A stretch of 64,000 bases of DNA from Achatina immaculata (GCA_009760885.1 CM019719.1:27771084-27835083); one strand, 5' to 3'. Shown: positions 1 to 10,765, counted from the first letter of the stretch. Notes: generated from the sequence alone by a model not told the origin. Program-made: numbers and translations.

Positions 1-81
1 GTAATAACAAAGTGTTGCTATGACAACAACGATTATCAAGCGGGACTGGGGTTACTATTTTTACTATGTTACTGTTTTTAG

Positions 82-291
82 GTGTGGGACATAAAGGAGT
101 TTTGCAACGTGGACAAGCTGTCCCCTGAAGAGAGAGAGGCCAGGGAGAAGCGGCTGAAGAGGGAGTTTGTGTACACAAGAAGCCCGTTCAAACAAGAGGA
201 GATCCTGGATACCATGGAGAAGCTGAGGGAGAAGAGAATATCAGTTCCCGACGCCAGCAAACCCAGGAAGAATCTCAAATCTCCCAGGCTG
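82..291 (+). CDS. WD-repeat protein (WDR49/WDR64-like), internal exon 1 of 8 seen
   Basis: This is the first visible exon of a plus-strand WD-repeat gene whose 5' part lies before the window. It opens after a TTTTTAG acceptor with VWDIKEF, the Trp-Asp end of a WD blade. A charged linker follows (KLSPEEREAREKRLKREF, then a Lys/Arg/Pro stretch ending KSPRL), and the exon stops at a consensus G|GTGAGT donor at 292. It is 210 nt, 70 codons, phase 0 at both ends. WD proteins of the WDR49/WDR64 type are beta-propeller scaffolds, often linked to cilia or sperm; that role is a family inference, not visible here. The joined product reads KSPRL-LSSIRCHTQAIVSVE, which is the normal spacing into the next WD blade. 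The ATG-like GTG at 82 is not a start; the exon is internal. Confidence 0.85.
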
Positions 292-299
292 GTGAGTCA

Positions 300-1000
300 A
301 TGGAAGGTTTAAAGGAGGGCGTGAAGAGAGAGAGAGAGAGAGAGAGCGGGGGGGGGGGGGTAGAAAAAGTCAGTTCAGGCCGGTCAGTTCAGGCCAGTCA
401 GCTCAGGACGGAAGAGGGAAAGTGAGCGATGCTTTATCTCTGTCAGTTATAAAGCCTACAGGAGCACGTCCGATGTTCAGCGAAACGAAAAGCTGATGAG
501 GTGACAGCGCCTTCGGGTCGACCCAGCTGCCGTACGAAGGTACACAACACTCTGTGTTGAGAGACACTGCTTCTCATACGGGCTACGGAGGCTGTGGTTC
601 TGAGCCTGAGATCTTATTTGACAGAAATCTGCCAATGGCAATAGCCGTGTTAAAGCTTGGAATACAGGGGCAGTAATATTAATACTGATTGACCTTTACA
701 CTGTGTTGTTGTGGTCATGTTGTTTCTTTATTTCATCTTCTACACAGTGTTGTTGTGGTCATGTTGTTTCTTTATCTCAACCTCTACACAGTGTTGCTGT
801 GGTCATGGTGTTTCTTTATCCCAACTTTTTTTTTTCGAGAGTCAAAAGGTCGTCTGAAACATGTTAAAATCGTTACTGCACTTCATCTAAGTCCACATGT
901 GCTTCGATCTGCTACGGAGATGCAGAATCTCAACATGGTGCGTGAACTCCGTAGCACAATCAAGAATCCTAACGAATAGAGGCAGCGGCGAGAGCGGGTC
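300..1000. other. Intron sequence without genes
   Basis: Start of the first intron seen: an (AG)n run and a G run at about 330-360, short TCAGTTCAGGCC repeats at 370-410, and a 37-bp unit (cacagtgttgttgtggtcatgttgtttctttatct) repeated about three times at 697-820. No ORF of interest. Confidence 0.6.
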
Positions 1001-1009
1001 ATCGAGAAC

Positions 1010-1600
1010 CCGAGTGGATACCCATTTTGACGTTTTTGTTCCATATCATCATCATGTGCCGTGTCCAGGACGAAGGCTGGCGGTAATTAGTCTCCGTGTT
1101 CCTTAGTTCCCTCGCGTCGATGGTGCAGTCAGTCAGGCTGTGTCCTGCCCACTCTTGCATGTTGTCTTCCCATCTCTGCCTAGCTCCCTCGCGTCGATGG
1201 TGCAGTCAGTCAGGCTGTGTCCTGCCCACTCTTGCATGTTGTCTTCCCATCTCTGCCTAGCTCCCTCGCGTCGATGGTGCAGTCAGTCAGGCTGTGTCCT
1301 GCCCACTCTTGCATGTTGTCTTCCCATCTCTGCCTAGCTCTCGCCTTTTCTGTTCTTTCACCTCTCCTTCTAGTATGAACTTCAGTATGCTTTTATATGC
1401 TTTTATGTCTTTTGATACGGCCAAAATAGTTAGTTTTTCTTGATTCTTCTTTCTTTGCGAACTTTACTTTCCATTTGTAGTTTTTCTAATACTTCTACAT
1501 TTGTTCTTTTTTCATTTTCCGTCATGTATGCCATACTTTCCTGTAGATCTATATTCCTGCTGCATTAATCGTTTTCTCCTGGTTTCTACTCCGCACGGTT
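1010..1600 (-). mobile_element. LINE 3' ORF fragment (RTE-like) with internal 77-bp triplication
   Basis: Read on the minus strand this gives pieces of the usual RTE-like C-terminus: NYFGRIKRH, then ARARQRWEDNMQEWAGHSLT. The part around RQRWEDNMQEWAG is present three times as a 77-bp direct repeat (1104-1334). Frames are broken, so it is a fossil. Confidence 0.6.
1104..1334. repeat. 77-bp tandem repeat, 3 copies, derived from a LINE ORF
   Basis: The unit beginning tagctccctcgcgtcgatgg recurs at 1104, 1181 and 1258 with nearly no change. Because 77 is not a multiple of three, each copy shifts the LINE reading frame. Confidence 0.85.
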
Positions 1601-1602
1601 GT

Positions 1603-2928
1603 ATAATGAATGAATGAATGATCTTTATTTTTAAAAAGTAAAGAATTGGGCACGCAGGCCCGTCTTACATTCTGCCCTTCATCACTCCATCTTTCATTCT
1701 TCCCACACACTCGATTTAATACAAGTATACAAATTACATTAGGAAAAAACATCTCAAAAGAGTGTGAGATTAAACTATTACATTCAAAGTAAAATAGAAG
1801 AAGTAATTAACCTAATAAAATAGCTCTCACACGCGCATACACGCACACACACAGACGTATATATAAACGAAAATAAATTTTCAGTACAGATCTTCTAACA
1901 TATATTTTTTAACAAATATTAAAATAATTTCTAACACTATGTAACAAGTTTCTTTTCGAACTGTGTCATTTTAGTACTCGATGGCTGGCGAGTCATGGGT
2001 TGAGAGAGTGCTGGTTATTCTATGGAGGCATATAATTACAAGCAAGTAAATAAAGCAAAAGGTTTGAGTTAAAGGATGAAGTATTACTAATGGATTTTAA
2101 ATGGTAGGGGAGGGTGTTCCAGAGCTGCACTGCAGAGTATGCAAGGCTTTCCTTGTACAGATCAAACCTGGGTTTAGGAAGAAGACAGTTTTTTAAACGT
2201 TGGCTATGTTTAGTGTTATACGTAAACAGTGACCACAAGTAAGGCGGAGCATTATGCGACAGAATTCTGTGAAGAAATTTAACTTTGTTAAAAATAACTC
2301 TATATTTGAGGGGTAGAATTTTGAGTTGCTTGTGCTGATCTACAGTCTGTACTGGCTGTTTGTCACAAATCAGATTTAATGCTCGTTTGTGAAGTGAGTG
2401 GAGCCTTTTTGTGTTTGAGACTGAGCATCCATCCCAGATTGTGGAACAGTAATCTAAGTGTGTTTGTGTATGTGATATGTAGTATATCTTTTTGTGTCTT
2501 TGTCGATAAAGTGTTTAGTTTTGGCTAGTTGGTAAACTTTCTGTGCAATCAAGTTTGTTAGATTATGTACGTGAGAATTCGAAGTTAAATGTTGATCAAC
2601 GATGAGTCCTAGAGTTTTATGTTCATGAACATTTTCTATTGCCTTAGTCCCAGCACAAAGCTGTAGCGAAGTTTTTGTTGCATTCTGCAGTTTCTGTCTT
2701 GTAGTGATGAGCACGGATTTTGTTTTGTTGGTGTTTATCACCATACCATCTTTATTCCTCCGTTTAATCAAACTGTTTATATCATTTTGGAGCGTTGTCT
2801 GTAGGTTATTGTTGTCATAGTCACATTTGTAAACAGTACAGTCATTAGCAAAAAGATCACATGACGAGTGCTTTAATTGTAGTGGTAGGTCGTTAATATA
2901 GATAACAAGGAGAACAGACAGAGCATTT
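1603..2928 (-). mobile_element. CR1/Jockey-type LINE, 5'-truncated 3' portion
   Basis: Minus-strand copy with the 3' tail at the left: (ATTC)n-like repeats at 1603-1620, AATTGGGCACGCAGGCCCGT in the 3' UTR, and an ORF ending SLAYSAVQLWNTLPYHLKS then ACNYMPP-stop. Upstream are VINTNKTKSVLITTRQKLQN and HKTLGLIVDQHLTSNSHV from the region after the catalytic FADD motif. Same family as 12516-13180 and 17452-19077. Frames are broken. Confidence 0.8.
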
Positions 2929-3573
2929 TATAAATCCCGTTTTTTTGTTTTTTATGGTTACGTCCCTAGATAACAGCATTGTATTCATAGTGTGGCACAT
3001 ATGTCGTGCCTTTCCTGTTCTTCTCTATGTCTCACATTTCCTCTCCACAGCTGGTATATGCCCTAGCTATAGTTTCTCACTTGTTTCAGTTTCTCTATGT
3101 TTATGATTATATCCATCTGTGGCTATTGAACTTTCCTGCTGAACACCATTACTTTGGTCTTTTTTCATACGTATCTGCGGTCCCCGTTCTTGGTTTGCGT
3201 TGCTTTTCTTATCTGGTAATTTATTTAGATTCCGTGGATTTTCTGTTAGAAAGATCTGCTAACATCTGCATACCCTAATTTGTTGATATTGTCTTGTTCT
3301 TAGCATTTCTCTCATATGTTCCTCACTTTGTATATCCTGACTTCTATGAAACACTCATAAACATATACACAACACAATGTGCTTCCATTTATGGCAAAGT
3401 CATAGTTATTCTTTTATATGACAACATGGAGTTAAAATGGAGGAATTAAATTTGTTGCATGGCTGGTTGCTCTGAACTTCGTAAAAGCCCATTGTAAATT
3501 TAGAGTAAGGAAAAAGAACATTTTAAAAGTTGACATTTTGTTCATCCTGTGAGAGTTCTTGCTTTGGTTTCAG
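2929..3573. other. Intron remainder, nothing recognised
   Basis: T-rich intron sequence up to the exon 2 acceptor. A short plus-strand ORF at 3006-3278 is hydrophobic and T-rich only, with no sign of selection. Confidence 0.5.
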
Positions 3574-3752
3574 CTGAGCAGTATTCGATGTCACACTCAG
3601 GCCATTGTTTCTGTGGAACTGATCGAGGACAGAAACCTCATCTTGACCTCCAGTCTCGACCTGACTGTCCGATTGTGGACGAAGAACTGCACATACATCG
3701 GGACATTCGGAGAGATCTGGAAACCACTGCCTCGCCATGTCGGTGCTGTAGT
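3574..3752 (+). CDS. WD-repeat protein, exon 2 (WD blade)
   Basis: Opens after a TTTGGTTTCAG acceptor and encodes a complete WD blade: HTQAIVSVELIEDRNLILTS, then SLDLTVRLW, then YIGTFG. The last motif is the usual exit from the final blade in WDR49/WDR64-type proteins. The exon is 179 nt, enters at phase 0 and leaves two bases (GT) that join the G of exon 3 to make a valine codon. The donor is GT|GTGAGT at 3753. About the last 30 bases, donor included, are the first unit of a 31-bp tandem array that fills the start of the next intron, so the annotated donor is one of many near-identical candidates. The first copy is preferred because it keeps the phase with exon 3. Confidence 0.88.
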
Positions 3753-4150
3753 GTGAGTACCCTTGCCGTGTCTGTGCTGTAGTGTGAGTACACTCACCAT
3801 GTCTGTGATATAGTGTGAGTACACTCACCATGTCAGTGCTGTAGTGTGAGTATCCTCACCATGTCTGTGATGTAGTGTGAGTACAATCGCCATGTCTGTG
3901 CTGTAGTGTGAGTACACTCACCATGTCAGTGCTGTAGTGTGCGTACACTCGCCATGTCTGTGATGTAGTGTGAGTATCCTCGCCATGTCTGTGATGTAGT
4001 GTGAGTACACTCGCCATGTCTGTGATGTAGTGTGAGTATCCTCGCCATGTCAGTGCTGTAGTGTGAGTACACTCACCATGTCTGTGCTGTAGTGTGAGTA
4101 CCCTCACCATGTCTGTGCTGTAGTATGAGTACCCTCGTCGTGTCGGTAAT
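3722..4150. repeat. 31-bp minisatellite carrying copies of the exon 2 splice donor
   Basis: About 13 units of ctcgccatgtcggtgctgta plus gtgtgagtaca. The first unit is the coding end of exon 2 and its donor. GTGAGT recurs at 3753, 3784, 3815, 3846, 3877, 3908, 3970, 4001, 4032, 4063 and 4094; the units at 3939 (GTGCGT) and 4125 (ATGAGT) are changed. Confidence 0.92.
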
Positions 4151-4289
4151 GTAGCGTGACCACGTAAATTATAATAGTGCTGTAGTGTGACTTCGTCAAG
4201 TCAGTACTGTAGTAAGAGTTCTCTCTTCAAACTGTAGTGAAAATAACCTTTCTCTGTTGATAATATAGTCAGAGCACCCTTTACTGTGG

Positions 4290-4855
4290 TACGTGTATTT
4301 AAATAAGTCAGTGCTGTACTATTTGTATCCAAGCCATGATCTGTACTGTATTGTATCAGTGCTGTTGTATTTGTACCCAAGCTATGTCTGTGCTGTACCG
4401 TGTCTAAGTAGCTATATCAGTGCTGTGCTATGTGTACACAAGTTATGTCTGTGTTGTACCGTGTCTAACTAGCTATATCAGTGCTGTGCTATGTGTGCCC
4501 AAGCTATGTGTGTGCTGTATTGTGTCTAACTAGCTATATCAGTGCTGTGCTATGTGTGCCCAAGCTATGTGTGTGCTGTATTGTGTCTAACTAGCTATAT
4601 CAGTGCTGTGCTATGTGTGCCCAAGCTATGTGTGTGCTGTATTGTGTCTAACTAGCTATATCAGTGTTGTAGTATTTGTACCCAAGCTATGTCTGTGCAG
4701 TACTGTGTCTAACTAGTTATATCAGTGCTGTAATATTTGTACCCAAGCTATATCCTTGCTGTATTGTGTCTAACTAGCTATATCAGTTCTGTAGTATATG
4801 TACACAAGATATATCATTTCTGTATATAACTAGCTGTATCAGTGCTGTAATGCTA
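4290..4855. repeat. 61-bp minisatellite, about 9 degenerate units
   Basis: Unit core gtgtctaactagctatatca, then gtgctgtgctatgtgtgccc and aagctatgtgtgtgctgtat. Best-kept copies lie at 4440-4680, with exact 61-base spacing between 4521 and 4582. It shares the gtctgtgctgta core with the 31-bp array next to it, so it may be a doubled and diverged form. Confidence 0.8.
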
Positions 4856-4867
4856 TTGCATTACATT

Positions 4868-5295
4868 CATTCATTTGTATGTCCCTTGTGGAACTTTGCC
4901 TCCCTAACAGCACTCCTGTAGGCCTCTCGGTTGTGAGCAAGATGGCCTGCTGCTGATACATCCATTTGCAAATCATCAACGATGTCTTGCAGCCATCTTC
5001 GCCTTGGTATTCTTCTCTTTCTTTTTCCCATTATGTACCCTTCCAAGACGGTCTTCTCTAGATTATCATGACGTTTAATGTTTTCCAAAATATTTAAGTT
5101 TTCTCTATTTAATACACTTTACTAGCCAGCCTTCTTCAATATTAAGTTCTTGTAGTATGGATATATTTGTTCTTTTCTGTGTACATGATATTTGAAGAAC
5201 TCTTCTGTAGCATTTACATTCAAAAAGCATTTATATGTTTCTCAGTTGTTTTGTTAAGTGTCCAGGTCTCACAGGCATATGTTGCGATGGGAAAA
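4868..5295 (-). mobile_element. RTE-like LINE (family A), 5'-truncated
   Basis: Minus-strand 3' end of a LINE with an (ATTC)n-type tail. It encodes HDNLEKTVLEGYIMGKRKRR and RRRWLQDIVDDLQMDVSAAG before the stop. An 8-bp repeat ATTACATT at 4860-4867 and 5296-5303 looks like the target-site duplication. A frame break precedes the NIKRHDN motif. Confidence 0.8.
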
Positions 5296-5709
5296 ATTAC
5301 ATTACATGTGTCTATGTAAACATTACATGTATCTATGTAAACATTTTACTTTTTATAAAAGCAAAAAAAAACTCTATCTGAATCTAATTTCTGCTGCTAA
5401 CAATATGCATTTCCTTCTTCACATTAACTTACCTACTTTCACCGTGAATACAGTTCTGCCGCTGATATTATTTACTTTATACTACTGCTGTCTTCATGGG
5501 TAAATCTGTTCTTTCTGAGCAATGCTTTTCATTCTGCGTGTATCGCTGTACCTCGTGTACTGGTCAGTCTGGCACAAGTGACCACGTGAGTGTCATATAT
5601 AAGTTCTAAGAGCTTTTAGCGAGCTTTGACACCCTTTACAATGTTCTCACTCCCATCACATTTGCTTTGGGTTTTTTTCTTTCACTATCGTTAATGGTTC
5701 TTTGAACAG

Positions 5710-5848
5710 GGAGAAGAAGCCTCGAATCCCTAAAGACATTATCAGATGCGCCTCGGCAAGGACCCTGTTCACCCTCCACAATGGACACTGCCCCCACTGG
5801 AAGAGCGCCTGTTATATGATACGGAGACATATCTACGAACATCGCAAG
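5710..5848 (+). CDS. WD-repeat protein, exon 3
   Basis: Acceptor TTTGAACAG at 5701-5709 and donor AAG|GTGTGT at 5849. The exon is 139 nt: one base to complete the codon from exon 2, then 46 codons. The product contains RIPKDIIRCASARTLFTLHN, the conserved P-x-D-I-x-R-x-A-S region that follows the WD propeller in this family, then a basic segment ending IYEHRK. A second frame is open from an ATG at 5746 (MRLGKDPVHPPQWTLPPLEE), but it meets a stop just inside the acceptor and does not fit the phase from exon 2, so I reject it. Confidence 0.8.
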
Positions 5849-5925
5849 GTGTGTTTTGTTTTTTTTTTCTTTTCAGAATAGAGTCTGGTGGATGTGCTAT
5901 TCTGACTGAGTGGGGTTGTAATTTT

Positions 5926-6042
5926 ATGACTGACTGAGGCTGTAATTGTATGACTGACTGAGGCTGTAATTGTATGACTGACCGAGGCTGTAATTGTATG
6001 ACTGATTGAGGCTGTAATTGTATGACTGACTGAGGTTGTGCT
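5926..6042. repeat. 24-bp minisatellite (tgactgactgaggctgtaat type)
   Basis: Five tandem units of tgactgactgaggctgtaat plus tgta, with single-base changes. It lies immediately downstream of exon 3 and is followed by a second 24-bp array with a related gaggctgt core. Confidence 0.85.
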
Positions 6043-6059
6043 CTTCTGATTTACCGGTT

Positions 6060-6560
6060 GTACTCTACTGATTAGTTGGAGCTGCGTTCTTCTGTTTGAT
6101 TGGGGCTGTTCTTCTGTTTGATTGGTGCTGTGTTCTTCTGTTTCATTGAGGGTGTGTTCTTCTGTTTGATTAGACTGTTCTTCTGTTTGACTAGGGCTGT
6201 GTTCTTCTGCTTGAGTGGACTATAGTTTGATTGGGGCTGTGTTCATCTGTTTGATTGGGGCTGTGTTCTTCTGTTTGATTGAGGCTGTGTTCTTCTGTTT
6301 GATTGGGGCTGTGTTCTTCTGTTTGATTGGCTTTGTTCTTCTGTTTGATTGGGGCTGTGTTCTTCTGTTTGATTGGGGCTGTGTTCTTCTGTTTGATTGG
6401 GGCTGTGTTTTTCTTTTTGATTGGGGCTGTGTTCTTCTGTTTCACTGGGGCTTTGTTCTTCTGTTTTATTGGGCTGTGTTCTTCTGCTGGAATGGTGCTG
6501 TGTTCTTTTTTTGCTTCAATGAGGCTGTTTTTTTCTGTTTGGGTTGGGGCTCTGCGTCCA
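6060..6560. repeat. 24-bp minisatellite (gattggggctgtgttcttct type)
   Basis: About 20 units of gattggggctgtgttcttct plus gttt, more divergent towards both ends. Because the unit is 24 bp it stays open over long stretches in several frames (FDWGCVLL repeats on plus, SPNQTEEH on minus). These are by-products, not genes. Confidence 0.9.
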
Positions 6561-6569
6561 TATCTACGT

Positions 6570-7245
6570 GAACATCCAAATGGCGTCTTGTGTTTTGCTC
6601 TAAGTGGATTTGTTTTTTATTGAAGATGTATTGTTATTACTAATCTGATAGTTAAAATGTCCATAGAAGATCAAAGGCGTTGGCTTTTGAAGAATAAGGT
6701 ATTTTAAAAGAGGCTTTTACAAGATTAACGCTTTTAAAATGTGCGTGACTGAGTGACGGGTCTTCAGTCAGAGAGCACAGTTTCGTAAATAGTCGTAAAA
6801 AATGTTGAATGCAGCGTGTTGGACGTATAGTAACGACAAAGATGTTTTGCTCAGTTAGTTCTAGTTATACATTAGTTCTAAAACACATGTTGGTATGATA
6901 TTGGCTGAGGTAAAACTAGTGCTAGTAGATTAGAGTTAGACGAAGATGATTGTTGCAGTTTTAGGGGAACAAAAATAAAAAGATTAAGGATTTTATGAGT
7001 GTATTAATCTGTTATTCTGTACAGTTTTTTTTTTTAATTTAGAAAGACGTTTCTACTGAATTAATGGTTGTTTTTTTTTGCTGTTGTTATTGTTGTTTTT
7101 CATAACCATGTGACTATTCTTATCTCCTAACACTATTTCAACCCTCTTCTCTTCATTTTTGTCCCCGAAGCCATATAAAAGTGAAAGCTAAGATAATGAA
7201 ATACTGTTATGATACACATAACTCTGATATCAGTATAAGATTTTT
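6570..7245. other. Intron DNA, nothing recognised
   Basis: AT-rich with homopolymer T runs (7025-7080). No exon-like segment or repeat family recognised. Confidence 0.5.
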
Positions 7246-7254
7246 CTGCAGCTG

Positions 7255-7750
7255 AGAAAGCGGCTTAGCTTGAGAAGAACAAAAAATACAGCTTAGCTTG
7301 AGAAGAACAAAAAATACAGCTTAGCTTGAGAAGAACAAAAAATACAGCTTAGCTTGAGAAGAACAAAAAATACAGCTAACTTGAGAAGAAAAAAAAATGC
7401 AGCTTAGCTTGAGAAAAACACAAAATACAGCTTAACTTGAGAAGGACTACAAAACAGCTTAACTTGAGAAAGACTACAAAACAGCTTAGCTTGAGAAGGA
7501 CTACAAAACAGCTTAGCTTGAGAAGGACTACAAAACAGCTTAGCTTGAGAAGGACTACAAAACATCTTAGCTTGAGAAGAACTACAAAACAGCTTAGCTT
7601 GATTAGGACTACAAAACTTCTTAGCTTGAGAAGGACTACAAAACAGCTTAGCTTGAGAAGGACTACAAAACATCTTAGCTTGAGAAGGACTACAAAACAT
7701 CTTAGCTTGAGAAGGACTACAGAACATCTTAGCTTGAGAAGGACTAAGCA
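7255..7750. repeat. 27-bp minisatellite, about 18 units
   Basis: Unit agcttagcttgagaaggact plus acaaaac. The left five units are a variant with gaagaacaaaaaatac. The 27-bp period keeps both strands open (LRRTTKQLS on plus, CSPSQAKMF on minus); these ORFs are not genes. Confidence 0.92.
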
Positions 7751-8214
7751 AGCAAGTTGTTAGAAGATCATGAAACGAAGCTGTTGCCTAGGAAACGATG
7801 AAAAACATAAGCAGGAAGTATAGAGCATTATACAGTTCATGAAACTGAGTTCATCATTACATGTAACTTGTAGGGTTTCCGAGGAAATTTTGGAAGCCGA
7901 TGCAAAACTAGTTCTCCTGTTTACCCCCACCCCTCCCTACCCCCATCTCCGCACCCCTGTTTTCATTCATCGCGGGGCCTTCTGAAGGCCCTCCGGACTC
8001 ACTCTCGAAACAGGGAAAATCCTTCGGACACGAAACAACGCTCCCCTCTTGTAGAATAAGCCCTGCTTGTAAGTAGTGTCACGCTGTGAAGCAGGTATCA
8101 CGCTATGTAAGTCATCCGTCACTCTATATAAGTTAGCTATGTGAGTATGCGTCATGCTGTGTGAGACACAAAAGACATTATCGGGCTTGGTTTCTTCTCT
8201 TCATTTCCTTTCAG

Positions 8215-8418
8215 GAGAAGCAGGTGGAGGAGTCTAGGTTCAGGAACAGGATGGATCGCATCTCCAGGGGAGGGGCTGAAGATGAGGATCTTTCTGCGAG
8301 TGATGGGAAGCAGTACAGCAAAGTTCTCGGCAAGTACTATGTGCCTCGGAAACGGTACATGGGCCCCATTTCGCTGGATGAGCAGGGATTACCTCCTCTG
8401 AGAGTCTTCCGAGGAAGG
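8215..8418 (+). CDS. WD-repeat protein, exon 4
   Basis: Strong acceptor (TTCATTTCCTTTCAG) and donor AGG|GTAAGG at 8419. It is 204 nt, 68 codons, phase 0 in and out. It starts EKQVEESRFRNRMDRISRGG, has an acidic stretch (EDEDLSASD) and then KVLGKYYVPRKRYMGPISLD. The basic LGK-Y-PR-R motif is typical of the post-propeller tail of WDR49/WDR64-type proteins. No catalytic residues are expected; this is scaffold sequence. Confidence 0.85.
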
Positions 8419-8902
8419 GTAAGGTCCTGTGCATGACTTCTCAGTTCTTGCCTACACACATACGAGGTTTCTGCTGTAGTAAGACCCCGTTGTTATTGTA
8501 CTATCAGCGCTCTTCTGATGTTGTCACACGAATTCCGACACGCGTTAAAGACTTGGCTGTCGTACTTTCCTTTTTTAGATGTAAGATTAATTACAGGATA
8601 CGTGCGCTGTACTCTCGTGCCAAGATGCGGCCTGTGGTTCAAGCCACGGGCTTTCTTAAATAAATTCTTTCTCTCACGTCTAAAGTGCTTTGTCTAGTAT
8701 TTTGTTTTTCGAACATTAGCCATATACCACTGTGTGCTGTCACTCTGCTGGTGTTGTCATTATGCATTTGGTATAGGTAATTGCTGTATTTAGCTGGACA
8801 TCATCATCATGGTGAAGTTTATACTTATCTTATCAGGGGTTTCTTCTACGGGCAGGCTTATGGCAGTATTCCTACCAGGCGAAGACCTGGCAATCAGCGA
8901 CC

Positions 8903-9790
8903 CATAACTGACAGGCTAGCGTCAGGGTTGATGAACCATAACTGACAGGCTAGCGTCAGGGTTGATGAACCATAACTGACAGGCTAGCGTCAGGGTTGAT
9001 GAACCATAACTGACAGGCTAGCGTCAGGGTTGATGAACCATAACTGACAGGCTAGCGTCAGGGTTGATGAACCATAACTGACAGGTTAGCGTCAGGGTTG
9101 ATGAACCATAACTGACAGGCTAGCGTCAGGGTTGATGAACCATAACTGACATGATAGCGTCAGGTTTGATGAACCATAACTGACATGATAGCGTCAGGTT
9201 TGATGAACCATAACTGACAGGCTAGCGTCAGGTTTGATGAATCATAACTGACAGGCTAGCGTCAGGGTTGATGAACCATAACTGACAGGCTAGCGTCAGG
9301 GTTGATGAACCATAACTGACATGATAGCGTCAGGTTTGATGAACCATAACTGACATGATAGCGTCAGGTTTGATGAACCATAACTGACAGGCTAGCGTCA
9401 GGTTTGATGAACCATAACTGACAGGCTAGCGTCAGGGTTGATGAACCATAACTGACAGGCTAGCGTCAGGGTTGATGAACCATAACTGACATGATAGCGT
9501 CAGGTTTGATGAACCATAACTGACATGATAGCGTCAGGTTTGATGAACCATAACTGACAGGCTAGCGTCAGGTTTGATGAACCATAACTGACAGGCTAGC
9601 GTCAGGGTTGATGAACCATAACTGACAGGCTAGCGTCAGGGTTGATGAACCATAACTGACAGGCTAGCGTCAGGGTTGATGAACCATAACTGACAGGCTA
9701 GTGTCAGGTTTGATGAAACATAAATGACATGCTAGCGTCAGTGTTGATGAACCATAACTGACAGGCTAGCGTCAGTGTTGATGAACTATA
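8903..9790. repeat. 34-bp minisatellite with 170-bp higher-order units
   Basis: About 26 copies of aactgacaggctagcgtcag plus ggttgatgaaccat. Variant units with acatgatagcgtcaggtttg occur in pairs starting near 9149, 9319 and 9489, so blocks of five units (170 bp) have been copied as a whole. It lies in the intron after exon 4. Confidence 0.95.
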
Positions 9791-9794
9791 GTCA

Positions 9795-10480
9795 GCCAAG
9801 AAACTACTCCATCTCTCTGTTGGTATCCCCCCCCATCCCTCCAGTATAACAGGCCTAGCCTGGCTAACGGGGCCGGGGTCACCATGGTGCCCGTGGCGGT
9901 TTAGCTTGCTAAAGAAGTATCATAAGCCCTCTGCTTTTGTAGCGCCTCTCAACGACTACGCAAAGTCTTCACTGCATCTGTAGCAAAGAACATCAGGAGT
10001 CTCTAAGAAAACAGAAATAGACGGAGAAATGTAGCTGACGAACACTGACCAGAATGGAAGAGGAGATTGATGTATTCGAGTAACGACACAGCTACCAGAG
10101 CTGGCGAAGCAAAATAGGTCAAGGCTATATCCTGACTTGATGCTGGTAGAATTTTCAGTTCTGTTGTGGCTTTTGCAAGTCTACTTCGGTGCTCGCTTTT
10201 TCTTGGGTCAGCTTCGTAATCCACTCCCTGTCCGACCCCATGCATATGTTCCAATATCTTCACGACAACTGCATCATCTCGCATTTCAAGGGAGATAAAT
10301 AGAACATATGGTCTAATATGGTCTCAAGAATGAAGAAATCTGACATTTGTGCTGAATCTAATATTTAGTACAATAGAGCAACACAGTAGAATAACCGGCA
10401 ACAACAGGGCTTCACCGATTCCGGATACGAGATTTTGCCGGATAATTGAAGTGATGTGGTGTGTGTGTGTCTGTGTCTGT
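9795..10480. other. Intron DNA, possible SINE remnants
   Basis: Includes a C run and aggcctagcctggctaacgg near 9850-9880, which looks like SINE-type sequence shared in part with other dispersed repeats here, then ordinary AT-rich DNA. No exon was recognised. Confidence 0.35.
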
Positions 10481-10484
10481 CTGA

Positions 10485-10762
10485 TCATCATCGCCTTTCA
10501 CTCCCTTGAGAGCATAGGCCACGGATAAAGGCTTTCTAGTCATCCCTGTTCTTGGAATTATTCTCTGCTTCCTTCCATGTGTATCCCTTGTCTCTGAGCA
10601 ATGTCATAATTTCTCTTCTCCAGATAAGTCTAAGTTTTCCCTGGTTTTCTTTTTCCTTGAGGATTACATGTCAGCGCCTGTCTTGCTATGCTGGTGTCGG
10701 GTTTTCTCAGAGTGTGTCCAATCCACCTCCATTTCCTAGACATGATTTATAAGTTCATAGGT

Positions 10763-10765
<3 letters not shown>
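10485..10765 (-). mobile_element. LINE C-terminal fragment
   Basis: Minus strand encodes [20 protein letters not shown] and [14 protein letters not shown], the typical end of a LINE polyprotein (RW-IGH-LR, NPQGKRKxGRP). The ATC-rich left end is the tail side. Stops interrupt the frame, so it is a fossil. Confidence 0.65.

Noticed and set aside
5746..5937. ORF MRLGKDPVHPPQWTLPPLEE as an exon frame
   Set aside because: Needs a stop-free run to the acceptor, which it lacks (TAA near 5731), and does not fit the phase from exon 2; the other frame carries the family motif.
8903..9790. Possible CRISPR-like array (34-bp direct repeats)
   Set aside because: Repeats are directly adjacent with no unique spacers, in a eukaryotic intron; it is a minisatellite. 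The same holds for 27660-28100.
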